Positions 12,044 through 25,259 are shown, counted from the stretch's first letter. The stretch: 64,000 nucleotides of DNA from Polytrichum commune (GCA_950295325.1 OX485803.1:15250001-15314000); one strand, 5' to 3'. Notes: generated by a model from the sequence alone, not told the origin. Numbers and translations: made by a program.

Positions 12044-12436
12044 TATAAGGTAGGGGTGGCAATTTCCGTGCGGGTCCTAAAGTCGACCCCTATGTCGGAA
12101 GCACCTTTCTAGGTGCTTTTACTTGGGTTTACAAAAGCACCTATCAAGGTGCTTTTACCGTTCACAGCGCTGCCATCATTTCATTGGCCGCCAGCGGTCG
12201 GTTTTAGAAATCCACCATGTGGATATACCACGTACCCTATGTGCGAGTGTTGGTCACTCTACAAGGTTTCCTTTAAAAATTTGTAGGAAATCGTAAACAT
12301 GTTGGAAATTTTTGATTTTTTCGTAGTTGCTCTTGCACCAGCTTTGCGGAGCGCTCAAAATTTATAAAAAAATAGTTTCAGCATCCCAACTAGGCACATC
12401 TGAAATTTGGACGGAAATAGCCACCCCTACCTTATA
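12044..12436. mobile_element. MITE with TATAAGGTAGGGGTGGC terminal inverted repeats, 393 bp
   Basis: The left end reads tataaggtaggggtggcaat and the right end reverse-complemented reads tataaggtaggggtggctat; both continue ttccgt. That is 25 of 26 bases matching. An internal hairpin lies around 12,107-12,160 (aagcacctttctaggtgctttt and aaaagcacctatcaaggtgc). The bases TAGGGGTGGCA resemble hAT ends, but no direct 8-bp duplication is found: the flanking bases are inverted, not direct. A TA duplication cannot be excluded. No coding capacity. Confidence 0.75.
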
Positions 12437-13204
12437 TATAGAGAGAGAAAACCCGGTTTGACAGGTGAGCTACTTTCCTTTCCTTTCCTTTCCTTTACTT
12501 TCTTACTACCCCCTATCATGGAACTTGGCAATACGCTCGTTCAATCAGCAAGAGGGCGCGGGGGGCTTTTGGCCCCTGGAAAGTAGCGAATAAGTGACAA
12601 CACACCTTATCATTGGGGTGGCTGCGGCATGTGGAAATGATGATGTTTACGTATATTATACATATATAATGTTGTATATTTTTATTGAGATTTAATTCTT
12701 CGTTCACGGGCCTGACAGGTGGCGGGGCCTTGCGAGCCTCATCAGCACAGGGCATATGATGACATGTAAGATAGGAGTGATGATGGTATTGAATGCCTCA
12801 GGTGGTATGTAGGGAAGGCCCACTTCCCTAGGCACAAAGGTAAGGTAGTTATGAAAAGGGGTTTAGGGGAAGGTGTCAGGGGCGCATATGATATCGCTCA
12901 CCAAAACCCCCTCAGTGGGCCGGGCCGGGCCGCCCGCCTTACCCCCGTGACAAAAATTCCTCAAATATCTCGCTCGCCTGTGCCTGTAAGGAAGGAAGGA
13001 AGGAAGGAAGGAAGGGAGCTAGGGAGGGTGGCATGTGTGTGTGTGTGTGTGTTTTGGGGGGTCCTAATATACTACTCTTATTATCATCGTGTTGTGTGCA
13101 CACTTGTGTGCAGCTCCGCAGACATTTAAGTTATGGCCCGGCTCCGGACCTTATCCCTTTACGGTTTGGTGAATGGCGATGAATCCATTACCGACCGCCA
13201 CACT
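12437..13204. other. Spacer with simple repeats
   Basis: A (ccttt)n run lies at about 12,476-12,496, a (ggaa)n run at about 12,989-13,015 and a (gt)n run at about 13,033-13,051. No gene is supported. The short open frames across these runs are low complexity. Confidence 0.5.
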
Positions 13205-13800
13205 CGATAATATGATATTCTAGTGTCACCGATTCTACTTCTCTTGGTATAATACGAAGGTAGAAATACTATAACCTGTGAAAATTAGGTGATTCGCATT
13301 GAAGATCTGGTCTGACGATCATGAGATGATTTTGCCAGGATAGGCGAGGAGGATTCATGAAGAATGCAAGTTGTTTCATATTTTTGTGCCCCATTCAAAA
13401 CATGCTATGATTTTTCAAAGTGGTAAGTTGTCCAACCCCCTACTTGTTCACTAGATGCTTCCTACACCGAACACGGTAATCCGCATTTCCATACTGAACA
13501 TCGCCTAAATCGGTTATCTCATGAGTACAGTAACACTCGACTCCCATTGGCTACACTAAGTGTACACGCATCGAAGTTGTTGCCGAGCCATGATCTGTTT
13601 TAGAAATGGCACTTCACAATGATGACGGCGGTCTAGTGCATAGCTAGAGGGTGGTTAACGAGTTATGGTATTTCTACCTTAATTGTGAACCGCGGTGTGG
13701 TGTCACCAACACTAAACTAAATAGGATATTTAGTGTTCGATTATATTTAGTGTTCGATTATATTTAGTGTTGTTACCACCCTAACTTGCTCAACACTGAT
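13205..13800. mobile_element. CTACACTAAAT-group element interrupted by a second insertion
   Basis: The left part (13,205-13,256) matches 10,275-10,325 (agtgtcaccgattcta, cttggtataatac). The matching sequence resumes at 13,681 with aattgtgaaccg-ggt and caccaacactaaa. In the copy at 10,267 these two segments are adjacent, so 13,257-13,680 is an insertion. The right part also has local triplication of tatttagtgttcgattatat. Confidence 0.65.
13257..13680. mobile_element. Nested MITE with AAGGTAGAAATAC terminal inverted repeats, 424 bp
   Basis: The left end is aaggtagaaatactataacc. The right end reverse-complemented is aaggtagaaataccataact. The empty site is supplied by the related copy at 10,267-10,622, where tataatac is followed directly by taattgtgaacc. 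No coding region is present. A target duplication is not clear from the flanks. Confidence 0.7.
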
Positions 13801-15234
13801 TTTCAATTCCTTGATAATTAGTGTTAAACATAAATGTGCCGCTACCTTCCCTACTGCCACCTCCCTTATTACATCCTCTTTTTCTTCTTCTTCTTCATAT
13901 CCTTACTAACACTTAATTCAAACACGTAACTTCCACATATTACCATAGTTGATATTACGCAATCGACCCCCCTTTGGCCCACCCAGCTGACTTTGTTTTA
14001 CACAACTACGTACGAGTTTATCTATAACCATTGTAACTACAGCCCTAGTTATTTGGATCATTGTAACCTACAAACCATTGTAACCTCATACTTTCGTAGT
14101 GCAAGTGTGTTTAAAAATTGGACCTAGAATGGTGTCTATATTCATAGCATATAGTCTAATCTCATTATTACATATGTCATTCTGGTGTCCATTCTTGACT
14201 GCACGGTTTGCCTTGTCTCACTCAAAAATAAGTGTCAATTTAATAACAATGACCACGTACAGTCCACATACCTTCACCTTTAAAGGATTGAGGGTCTCAA
14301 GGTGCGGCCATATACACAAAGTTTACGAGCCCCACCAACTCAAGAATCTAACATTATTCAGCTACTATTAGCCGTTTCATTCTAATATTATCAATACATT
14401 GCTTCACGCAAGTATATCAAGCTAAATATGCTTATGCACTGATATGTTGACATAAAAACAGAGTATAATCCCAAATAGAATCTGAGTTATTCTTTGGCCC
14501 CACCAAGCGCACAAAGACAATTGAATAATGATATACTTTCTTATGTCAAGGAAAAGAACACAAAAACATTGATAGAGTCACATGTAACATTGAGGATCAA
14601 AATACCACTGATGTAATACTTGCATCAAAGAGTGCCCATAATGTGCATTTGAACTTAATCTTCAATAACATCAAGGTATTCAACAAATTTGAAAAATACA
14701 TCAAAATAATTTTATTTTTTTCTAGATAGGATCACTTTGGACAAAAGTAACTTAAATTTAAAGTCTTTTAATGCTCAAATACATTGTTTTGTGCATAGAG
14801 AGGCCCACATTGAGGCTCTTAAACACTTCAAGTAAGCATACCTGAGTCGGTTGCATATCTTAACCGAACACCTATATTTGAGTGATATGTGTTGATCTCG
14901 GGGGGGGGGGGGGTAGTCATTGGTTGGAGTAGCAATATACGTGCGAACAAATGATAGGGTATTTAAAAAACATGGGGGCAAAAAATTATAATTGGACTTA
15001 AGAATAATACAGGGTATCAAAAATGGCACTGGACATCTTTAAAGTACTATAGGGTATGGAATAATAGGTAATTTGAAATTATGAGTAATGCAAGCCATTT
15101 TTATATTAACCCAAAGTAGAAATTTACATAATGATAGCATGTGAAAAAAAGAAGAGAATTGAAAGTAATACCCCCCTATAAAATAGTGATTGTTCGCACC
15201 TATATCCTTAACTTTTTAACACACTGCCCCCCCC

Positions 15235-15520
15235 CCCCTGAGGTGTTGATGTGTGACTCCAAGAATGGATTTTAAAAAAGGCATGTGTTATAAAGAGATT
15301 GCACTAGGTGCTTAGAATATGATGACCATTCTAGGGTGAACTTGCAACATAATCGGGGGAGCCTATATGACCATGTAATGAGCACAAAAATCCTCACTTT
15401 GATAATGAAATTGATATTGTTATGAGCTCCAAAAACCATGAGGAAAGCAACTACCGATTCAATTTGGAGTTGCTAACAATCTCGTTCTAATCACATATTT
15501 CATATTTTAGGAGAAGCAAG
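15235..15520 (+). repeat. Dispersed 290-bp repeat, copy 1
   Basis: Landmarks in order: cca-aa, aggcatgtgtt, gcactaggtgct, ataatcggggga, tatatgaccatgtaatgagc, atgagctcc, and a tail reading ggagttgctaac-atct. Related copies occur at about 16,370-16,630 (+), 30,460-30,725 (minus, TMKL1 intron), 57,300-57,580 (minus, inside the MITE in an LTO1 intron) and 58,225-58,500 (+, another LTO1 intron). A fragment lies near 36,105-36,230. Confidence 0.7.
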
Positions 15521-16369
15521 CTACTTGGAAAGAAAGCAACCATTTAACCCTTAAGCGTCTAAGAGACCTAGATTGGGCCTCTTCAAACAAAAAATAATAC
15601 ATTTGAGCTACATACTTTCACTTTTAGCTAATCGTGCCAAGAATGACCCTATCTAAAATCAACTTATTCTTCAAGTGAATTATTTGGATAAGTTAAACAT
15701 TTTGATGTTATTGAAGGTTTAAGCTCAAAGATACGCATCCTAGGTGCCCTTGGATACATATACTTACATCATGTTTTGATTATCGGTGTCTAATACAAAT
15801 ATAATTTATTTTTTCTCTTAAGAAAAGATAATATGTATACTAAAATTTCAAACACATAAACACATAAGAAAATGATTTTTGAACTTGGTAAAGCCCGTAT
15901 AAATTGTGTATATAACCGTATATATGGCCATACATATGGCCGTATATTAAGACTCCATGTCCGTTAAGGGTTAAGACCCATCCACCTTAGGAGTTAACTT
16001 GCAAGAGAGAGTCACCATATCTAAGAGAATATGACAAGGCTTCATGTTTTGGAAACGAGGCGATCCTTTCAATTGGGCGGTGAATCTTGCAAGTGAACAA
16101 TGTACCTAAACATTGCCAATCAAAAGCATGGTTGTCCTTGGACTTCATGTGCTCACACTTGTGGTCTATCAAAGTCATGGACTCACATGTCATGCTTAAC
16201 ATATGTAACTAGTAGTGGTACCACTACAATATATAGGTTCTCGTCATTAAGATATGTGGGCCTTAGTATGTGGTCACTCTCCTTAACGGGACACTTGTCT
16301 AAAGTATATAATCATTATTTGGTTACTTTTTTTAATCAAATACTCCTATTTAAGCGGTCTGCAATTTGG

Positions 16370-16630
16370 TGTGGCTCCAAGACCGGATACCAAAAAGATG
16401 CTCGTTAGATTGTGTGTTCAAAATATGATAACCACTTTAGGTTCAGTTATCAACATAATTGGGGGTGATCTACACGACCATTTAATGACACATGAGAAAT
16501 TGAACTTTGATAATGGATAAAATACTCATATGAGCTCTAGGAAATATGAGGAAAGCGTCTACGACCTTGTTTTGGAGTTGCTAAGCATCTTGTACTAATC
16601 GCGTCTTTCATATTATATGAGAAGTGGGCT
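16370..16630 (+). repeat. Dispersed 290-bp repeat, copy 2
   Basis: Same landmarks as the copy at 15,235: ccaaaaagatg, ataattgggggtgatcta, gaccatttaatga, tcatatgagctc and ggagttgctaagcatcttg. It is moderately diverged from the other copies. Confidence 0.65.
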
Positions 16631-18879
16631 AGTTGAAAAGGCCCACAGTAGGGCCACATACCATAGTGTGGCTCACACTAAATGTAGGTTCATGAATCTT
16701 TAATATATTAAATTATGAACAATTTGGGCAATGTTCCACCAATTTATTGCTAGTTGTGACAAAACTGAAACGTTGTGGTCATATTGTGGCTCGCGTTATT
16801 TGTTAGTATTAAATAAAACAGTGTGTGATTTGATATCATTTCATTGATGAAATTATATTGTCAAGTTTACATAACAAAGTATCGATATTTACTATCATTT
16901 CCTTAGAATAGTATGGTCATTATGAAAATACTTTATAACACCCTATTGTCAATGAGTTCGGGGATTAACATGGCCCACTTGGCATGGTAAGTAAAAATAA
17001 ACATCAGCCCACACTAATGGCGATATTTGATGTAGTTAGTGCCATGATAATAATGGCAAAAGATCAATGCCCCTAAATTGAGAACATCTTCACACTAGTG
17101 ACTAGTTACCCATGACCCATGATCTCCAATTTCTAAATTTTGTCATGAATGAGAAATGAGAAGCAATATCATTCCATTTTACATACATTCATCAAAAAGA
17201 CAAGTGACCATGTTAGAGAATGAATGAGAAAGCGAGTTAGAATTCTACACCTCTAGAAATGAATAATGTTTGATGCTCACTTGGTTTGTGTGCTAGAGAA
17301 CCCGAATAAGTCTTATGAGCGAAAACAAGTGAAGATGACCATGTCATAGTTTTTAAATACTTTCAATATAATTTCTCACTTGTATTTATTTTGATCAAAT
17401 CCTTTTTTTGTTGTTTTTGAATTTAAGAATTTCATACTACACATCCGTCTAAGTTTATTTTCTTGGCAACAAGACCGTATTCATTGAAAGAGTAAGATTT
17501 GTGAAAGGAAAAAAAAAGCATACTAAAGAAAAGTAAAAAAAAATCTTTTTATAGAACGCATGTTGCACCTCGGGCATGTACTTGAACCAACTTCAATCAA
17601 TGAGAAACATAATTGCTATTGAGTGGGAGAATGTTCAACCGTAGAAGGTTGGCAAGAAGTGTTTTGTCCACTCGACTCAATTGCCTTTTGACGCCCGCCC
17701 GCCCGCCCGCCCGCATAATCAGTTGGGGGGGGGGTCCCGCATGTAGTTTGATTGTCTATATCATACATTGTACTTGTAGGACTACATGGTATTTTGAATT
17801 GCTCAACCCTTGAATTTAGGAACTATGTGCGGCTAAAGATAAGGTCTTTTTAATTAATGAGCATCAAAATAATTGAAGTGATTTTAAAATAGAATAGGTC
17901 CCACACAATATATGATCCGTGGAATATTGTCAATTCCATAGAACACTGTTATGAGTCTGAATAATGTTATGTGACTTCGACCTAATATAGGTTGTTTTAA
18001 ATTCCATGAGATTTGGTCCATATTATTTCTAAAGTACCACGGTATAAAACATTGGCAAAAGGGTTATTATAGTGTATACACTCGATGAAGAAGCATCGAC
18101 GGATGGAAAACGGTTGAAGAACGTTGGATGACAAGTTTAGGTCTACGACACATTGCAATGAATTATTGGCTTTGCCTTTTGAGACGGTTTTTGAAACGAG
18201 CCTCAAATCTTGGCCTCAATCAAGCAACCGACTAGAATTGGCTCAATGCGGAGGATAGTTGCAAGGCATTGCACTTTTATGACCAACCACTTGTTGATTT
18301 ATAATACACATATGGTACTTGAAAAGGACTAACCCCATCCTTTTCAAAATCAATTGAAAGATACTACAAAATATGCATAATCAGAAGATCACCTAATTGA
18401 ACATGTCATTTAATTGCTTGTGAGCAAGATAATACCCCCAAATAATTAAACCCTCACCGCACATAGTTCCTGTAAACCATGTGTGCCCAACATGTAGCGT
18501 TGGAGTTGGGCTGACCTTTTACAGTTGAGTTCATAGTTACCTTTCTCTCACTTCCCCACAACCACAAAAATTGACAAACCCCACTTGTCAATGAGTGCAA
18601 ATACCCCCAATACCCCTCCCAACACCACTGGCAACTACAACACGCTAAACTCTACAATGTTTAGAACTTTGAGTCAATACCCTTACTCTACATCTACGTG
18701 CTACAAGTATGAGAATCCAGTATACCTCCGGGGCTTACAAACCACCTCAAACACACGTACTAGTTCAAATGAAATGAACCCACTCATAGTTAGAATCCTA
18801 ATTTCGCATTTCTTGCTTGGATGATGAGGTAATTGTATTTCCACATATTAGAACAACCAAAGAATAACCAAAACATGTG

Positions 18880-18956
18880 CATAACATTATCCAGATCCAT
18901 AACAGTGCTATGTAGGACCGACAACAATCCACACATTCAGTCTGAATAATGTTATG
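18880..18956. mobile_element. Short MITE copy (CATAACATTAT ends), 77 bp
   Basis: It begins cataacattatccagatcc and ends ctgaataatgttatg, the same terminal repeats as the element at 5,497-5,650, but with a shorter interior. A third, left-truncated copy ends at about 17,975 with atgagtctgaataatgttatg. Confidence 0.7.
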
Positions 18957-20039
18957 TACTCTTGGACTAATTTTGTAATTATTTTCGTTGTGGCCAACCT
19001 CCCTCCCTTTCTCTTTATATTTCAACTTCCTCTTGGCGGCTTCACCATTCCTCACCATTTTCCTACCTCTTTCCTATATTGTCGATAAGTAATCCAAAGC
19101 TGCCCAAACGTTTCGGATGCTTTGTTTTAAAAAAAAACTAGAGCAGTTAAGGAAAAGGAACGAAGTGGCTGTTAGATACAGTAGTAGTATCCTTTGCTCC
19201 ATGCATGGGGGCAATTTGGTTTTGCTGCGTTTTACTTGGGGGAATTCCGCGACTTTTCTTGCATCTCAAGGGAGGTGAAGTACGAAAGGACAGAACAAAC
19301 TAAGGGACTCGGACATTGGCACTGACTCTCACATGACATGAGGAGTCATCACCTGCACTTGTTGCTCAATTCTTGACTCATACAGTTACACCACTTGCGC
19401 GCCGCACCGGGGCTGGGGCTGGGGCTGGGGGGGGGGGGTTAATTGGGGTTACGAAGCATGTGTATATTCATGAGATATTCCACATATTTGGTAGATCACA
19501 CCATGTTTTCTAGTGTAACATCAATATACTTCCCTCCTTTTTAAAGTCAAAGTCAAACATCTCTTGTTCCTTCCGTCCGTTCCACCGCTTTCTTTTAACT
19601 TCCTTTCGAGAACTATGTTCATTCCATGGTTTTTGTAAAATTTATTTGGCATTGTGACAATTATTTGGAGAAACTAACCGGCTCGTCTATAACGACTGGT
19701 TGGATCTTCTTGTTCCATGACAACAGTGATTAGCCTTTGTGTGTTGCTCGCTTTCTGAAAGGGGGTTGCACAATGAAGTTGTTCTCCTCTCGACTTATTC
19801 AGGTTGAGAATAGTGGTTGGCTACTTAGTGACGTGGCATGACATAGACATGCCCAACAAGTGCGCCGGTCCACGTGGCCCCCACTGGAAATGGCTCTTGC
19901 CTAATAAATTGATACACAATCATTCTGTCTCCAATAAGGCAAGCTTGGAGAATTCCAAGTTGTTAGTTCAAGGACACAAAATTGACAGTTGTCAGACTAA
20001 GTATAATTAATTTCGTAAGGGGAAGTCCAACATAAGCGG

Positions 20040-20480
20040 GGTGTTATGCTCGCAAAATTCCCAACCCCACAGTGCAACGGCCTGCTGCAAAGTGATGTTA
20101 ACGTCTACAGGTGGTATTTGGTTCATTTTTTCAAGTTCTCCAACTTCTACCGAGACGAGCCACACAACAAAACTCATGTTGCATTAGCAAATCTACAATG
20201 GAACCTCTACAAAAACCGGATTGAACATTGGACCTCCCCTAATTTAGTTATGGTTACCAAACATGCACGTTTATCGGTTTCTTAACAAGATACATAAATC
20301 CTCATCATAGTGCTCACTATTAAACAGTGTAGAGTGGTCATTAATATTTGAAAACACAGTAGTCCAATCTCTTTGGAACATGTGTCTTTATGATGCATGC
20401 TCTTTGATCGTCACCGAACCACATTACACCCATCAAATCTAGGGACGGTCCGATAAAGAAAATACGAGCCACTTAAGAGC
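20040..20480 (+). repeat. Dispersed repeat (TTCTCCAACTTCTACC type), copy 1
   Basis: Shared landmarks are ggt-tttggttca-tttttc, ctccaacttctaccgag, acaaaactcatgttgc, attagcaaatctac, atgtgtctttatg and accaatca/acccatcaaat. Related segments occur at about 47,500-47,900 and 53,330-53,700. It has no open frame of note and no visible terminal repeats. Confidence 0.6.
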
Positions 20481-22811
20481 CACTCCACCTACCTTGTCTC
20501 ATTTAAACCAGTTTAGTTTATAATTACCCTCAGTGCAGAGGCATGAGTTTCCCCTACCTCTCAAGCCTGGGAAATGACTGGAACTAACTTAGGACTGCTG
20601 AGAAACTGGGACACTGCACTGTCCTGGCCGTCGCACCTGACATGAGAAGTGTCCTCTCCCCTGCAGTGGCTGCTCGGTACTTGACTAACTTACTGCAGTC
20701 AGGCTACCAGCTTCCCTCCTCTCCCCATCTCTCTCTCTCTCTCGCTCTCTCTGGCTCTCTCCCATTCTCTTTCTCTCTCACCACTTCCTCTCGGCCATTT
20801 CTTTCCTGCATTGCAGCTAACTTACATGCAGACCACTCACATCATCAATGATCACCCTCTGCTAATTGCTTCCTGCACACTCCTTATAGCCTAGCCTACA
20901 GGCCACCCTGGACCCAGTGGGAGGTTGACCTCACCATCTTCTTCCTCTCAGCCGAACTTAGAGGGACTAGGGGTGATGAAGAAGAAGAAAGATGGTGAAA
21001 GCTGTAGGCAGTGTCAATAGGTGAGGTACTGGTGGTGGGTTGAGTCCGTTTGGTTTTTGCAGGAGGTTTGAGGTTTGGGAAGGAATGCCTGGAAGAGGAT
21101 CATTGAGGCTGGGATTGAGGTGCAGGGGTAAGGTGTGCATGTGGGTGCATGTCTGTAATGCAAGTGGTGGCTACTTTCCCTGAGTGCAAGGAAGCAAGGA
21201 GGGAAGGAAGGCGGGGAATGCAGAAAAGGAGTGGCTGAGTTCGGTGTCTGTACCGATCTGGGTTGGGTTGGAGGGATAAAAGGAGCTGTTTTTGGGAGGA
21301 TTGTGGTTGGGGGGTAAGGTTGGCACATTGAGGAGCGAGTGAGCTTTTGGGTGTTGACATATGTAGTGGCGACTTTCCCTTTAAGTGCAAGGATGAAAGG
21401 GTGGAAGTGCATTGGCTGTCTGGACTGAGGTGGGTTGAGTTGGCAGTGAGATTGATATATACAAGGAGCTGCTGATGGGTTGGGGGATTGTGGGCATGGA
21501 GAGGGTGATTTCTTGATTGGGCTGTTTTTTTGCCTTTTGTTTTTTTTGTTTTTGTTTTGAGGGGGTGAAGGGGGAGTGTGTGGGGTTTTGTGACCGGGTT
21601 GTGTGTCAGATGATTGGAGTTGCGGGTGGGGGCCGCAACGGTGGTGCAGGAAGTGTGTCAGAGCTTGAAGGACAAGAGAAGAAGGAAAAGCAATTCTAAG
21701 CAGTCAGAATCATGGCAGTTCCACATGCCAAACATGTAGAGTTGAGTGGCCCTTTCTGTAGTTTGAGGTGACTTAGAAGACGAAGGCGGCCCTTTCCTCT
21801 GCCATAACAATGTGGTGGACATCACTGAGTGTAATGAATCTGTGACTACTCGGTGGAGTTGGTGGAGGAGCGAACTTATGTACCGTGTTTAGGTATGATG
21901 ATGACCTTCACAAGATGAATTCTTTGTAACTTTACAATTTGGTGCATCAAGTCGGTACTTGCTGTAAACTGAAGCTTAGAATGCGTTTCTTGGATGGAGT
22001 GGAGGGAGTGTGGAATAGTAGTAACTTTGCAAGCTGAGGTTTCTTGGAAAGGGTTTCTAGGCATTTGTGAAATTGTTTCACTCTGAGTGGGATGAATCTT
22101 TGAACTTCTCAGTAGCAACCAGAGGTTACATCAAGGGTTGAGGAAAGGGTCGTTGGGATTCTGTGTGTAGATTCGTCTGGCAGCTGGCTGAATACTTCTT
22201 GGATGAGGATTTGACAATTTGATTTACAATGTATGAATATTCAAGACAATTGACAGGGGGGCACTCTAAGTGAACCCTGCGGTGGGGTGTTGTTACTAGT
22301 ATCCGCGTTTTTTGTGAATTTCAGCTGCTATGCAAGTGATATGAATATCAGTGATATACACTACAATCATCTCCTTGTTAGAGTTGAGAAAAATCTGGTG
22401 TTGATTCAGAAAGCCAGTGTCATCCCATGTAATATACAGACCTTTCATCTCAAATAATTCATATCCTCCACTGATTGGAGAATATTAGTCCTTGGAAAAC
22501 ATAAGGTGCTGGGGAACAGAGTGACAGTGAGCATCGAGAAATAGGAAGAGATATGACCTTGGGTTTGGTAAAAAATGCAGTTCTGTAACTTCTCTGACAT
22601 GGCATGCCAATGCAGGCTGATTTGCAAACCTGTTTACATTTGGGAAACTTGCAACATTAGCAAGAGCACGAGCAAAACCAATTCTGGCGATGTTCTTTTC
22701 GGACACAAGAGGAGAGGTTCTCTAACATCGACAATTAGGGTTGGGGTAGTAGCTGGGAGCTCACAGCAGCATCATCTGACACATTTTGTGAGACTGGAAG
22801 AAATAGGCGCT

Positions 22812-24475
22812 ATGATAGGAACCCCGATCGCCTTCGGGCTGACGATGATTGTGTGTTTCACACTCTTCTATTACTACTGGCGAATCCGACAGCTCCGAGC
22901 ACGCCTCCTGTCAGTTCAAGCTGCACCAGTTCTCGAGGATATCCCGGTGAGTTGTCCATCTATCTCTATATACCATTCCTCTGATACAGTTTTTCTCCAA
23001 TTACAACGGAAAGTAGAAACTTGGTGCAGAGCTCCATACTACAATGCACCATCCAAGTTATCAATAAACTGTTGGTCTTGGTGCGACAGGTTGAGTTTGG
23101 GATTGGCAAAAATGTGGTCGAAACGTTTCCAACCATCAAGGCATGCGAGCTGAAGTGCACTGCGACCGAGGACTTACAGTAAGTGTGCTTTCTGATCCTT
23201 TCAAAATCCTGCTCTCATTTGGTACTCTAGTGGAAATGGAGTCAACAAAGATCAGAATGTACAAGACCTCACTAGCTTTAATGAAAATCTTGATGTAAGG
23301 AGATCGTTGTCCCAAAAGCTGACTTCAGAAATGTGAGACCTAGACTTTATAATTTCTTAAAGGGAGACGTCTCACACATTCTCACAGTTTCCACGAATTT
23401 TCTCACTCGACATTTGTATGGGGATTTCAAATAATATTCGAGCCTGTTAACTCTAATCAAGTTACGCACCAAATCGGTTCTTTAGAAAAAGGTGAAAAAA
23501 TCTCTTATAGAACTGTGATTTTCTGCAAGCAGGTGTCCAATCTGTTTAGTGGAGTACGAGGAATGGGAAGTACTACGACAGTTACCGTTTTGTGGCCACA
23601 TTTTTCATACACTTTGCGTAGGCGCCTGGTTTGAGAAGCAGACAACTTGCCCAGTTTGCCGTATGAGCATGTCAGAAATCACAGAGCCTTTTGACGGCTC
23701 ACTGAGTGCAGCAGACAATCGGTGTTCGGAGGTTAATGTGGTGAGTCGTCACCTTCCGCTGCTTCCTTCACCTCCTGCGCCTGCTTCAACAACAACAGCC
23801 GAGCGAATATTATTAGCTGATGTAATTAGTCCCCCAGCAAGTCTGAATAACAATAGTATTGTCACTCATCCCGTGGACATGATGAAACCCATGCACGACT
23901 CGAATGGATGCGTGCAACCTGAATCCCACGAGGATGTAACCCTAAATGCTGCAGATGTGAGTTTCCATGTTGTCAACATACCGCCTGAGGAATGGGGCCC
24001 AACGACGACGTGCCACAAGTGCAGGCAGCCAACCAGGTCTCCAAAGATTTTCACTCCTGAGGATTCAGTAGCTGCAAGGTCGAGTTTTGCTGGACAGCAA
24101 CAACAACAATCAGAACCAAATAATGTTTCCCATGTGACAGATGGGAAAGGGGTGACTATTCTGATTTCACAATCAGTGGTACAGTCAAATACCGTGGAGC
24201 TAAATGTATACACAAGCTCTGGTGAACACGAGGATTTGGGTCCTGAACGTCTTAACCCTCAAAACAGTGTGGGGACAAATGAATTAGCAGCCATTGAAGA
24301 GGCTGGCATTGCTATGGTCAATGTTACAACGTCTGAAGCAGCCAATGTAAACCCAGGGGACAGTACGGAATTGTCAGATTTGGCTCCAGGTTCCTTCCAG
24401 TTCCAACCAGGACTTGTAGTGAATGAGGTCAAGGCAACAACTGAATCAAACGCAGGAGCATCACCTCCATTATAA
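22812..24475 (+). CDS. Membrane-anchored RING-H2 E3 ubiquitin ligase (ATL-like)
   Basis: Three exons are inferred: 22,812-22,946, 23,090-23,178 and 23,533-24,475, giving about 388 residues. All junctions are GT-AG and agree in phase. The order is a hydrophobic segment (residues about 5-24), a short basic stretch, then a RING-H2 finger with C76, C79, C95, H97, H100, C103, C114 and C117 (C-x2-C, CGHxFHxxC, CPVC), and a long Ser/Thr/Gln-rich tail of unknown role. ATL-type proteins are membrane-bound ligases that pass ubiquitin from an E2 to substrates. Exon 2 carries the short conserved segment preceding the RING (VVETFP), the counterpart of the ATL 'GLD' region; the canonical Gly-Leu-Asp is not present, so membership in ATL proper is uncertain. 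The frame is open upstream to about 22,576, so a longer N terminus is possible. I chose the Met just before the hydrophobic segment. Confidence 0.8.
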
Positions 24476-25222
24476 TCGAGAGCAAGGTTGCAATGGCATC
24501 AAAAACAGAGGTTATGATAATCTGCAAGAAGCCTCAATTTTCTCTCAAGTTTTGAAGTCACTTGTTACGAGCTTCGGATACCTTTAAGGGCTCCAGAATC
24601 AGGAGAGTTTTCGCACAACTCCAAATTTCTGACAGTGAACTTTGGCTGATTCGACTGGGAAGGGGACGAAGATGAGCCCTATCCTCCAATTTTTCTTTTT
24701 ACGTCTGGGAATAGACATGGCAGGTGGACTTTTCTTGTGTAACCACTTGGCCCGGCTTGCAGTATTATATTCTGTTGTTTTCGTGAGGGCGTCGAAACAA
24801 GAATGAATCCTGGAGGGATTTATCTGTGGAGACCCAAGGAAAAGAGATGGGATAAGTATCACTGCTGATCTTGATGTTCAAGGCACTTTCTCAATGTTTT
24901 TTTGTAAAATCTATGACAAGACCAATTTTGTAACTCTTTACGGTCTTTCAATGTACAGCTGATCGAAGTTTGTCCAGAACACGTAGCACATTCATGCAAG
25001 AACTGCATTATTACCTTACCATGGCAGTGGGTGAGTACCTTTCAAATGTGAAGGTCACCAATGTCTGAATTTTGAGCGAAGTTGCAGTTGAGTTTGAGGC
25101 TCCTATAAACTCACATTTTATTGCGTGTAAGTTGTAAGTTGTACTTCTGTTCCATGGTCAACAGAAGGATGCGAATCTTGTACTTGCTTGTATCGACTTG
25201 CTTTCAAAAGTAGATTTCTCTG

Positions 25223-25259
<37 letters not shown>

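Larger units (their letters stand above)
13801..22811. other. Long repeat-rich region without supported genes
   Basis: Contents seen: homopolymers (G run near 14,899; C run near 15,226; G run near 17,726; G run near 19,428). A roughly 290-bp dispersed repeat has copies at about 15,235-15,520 and 16,370-16,630. Short MITE copies end at 17,975 and at 18,956. A (gccc)n run lies near 17,695. A dispersed repeat occupies about 20,040-20,480. A CT-rich tract covers 20,714-20,790. The stretch 20,600-22,811 directly precedes the RING gene; its TC-rich tract ending in a ttgcag-like acceptor near 20,816 could be part of a spliced 5' leader, which is inference only. Confidence 0.4.

Noticed and set aside
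21014-21412. A Pro/Ser-rich 132-residue minus-strand frame
   Set aside because: Compositional bias and no domain. It lies in a TC/GA-biased region that may be 5' leader of the RING gene on the other strand.
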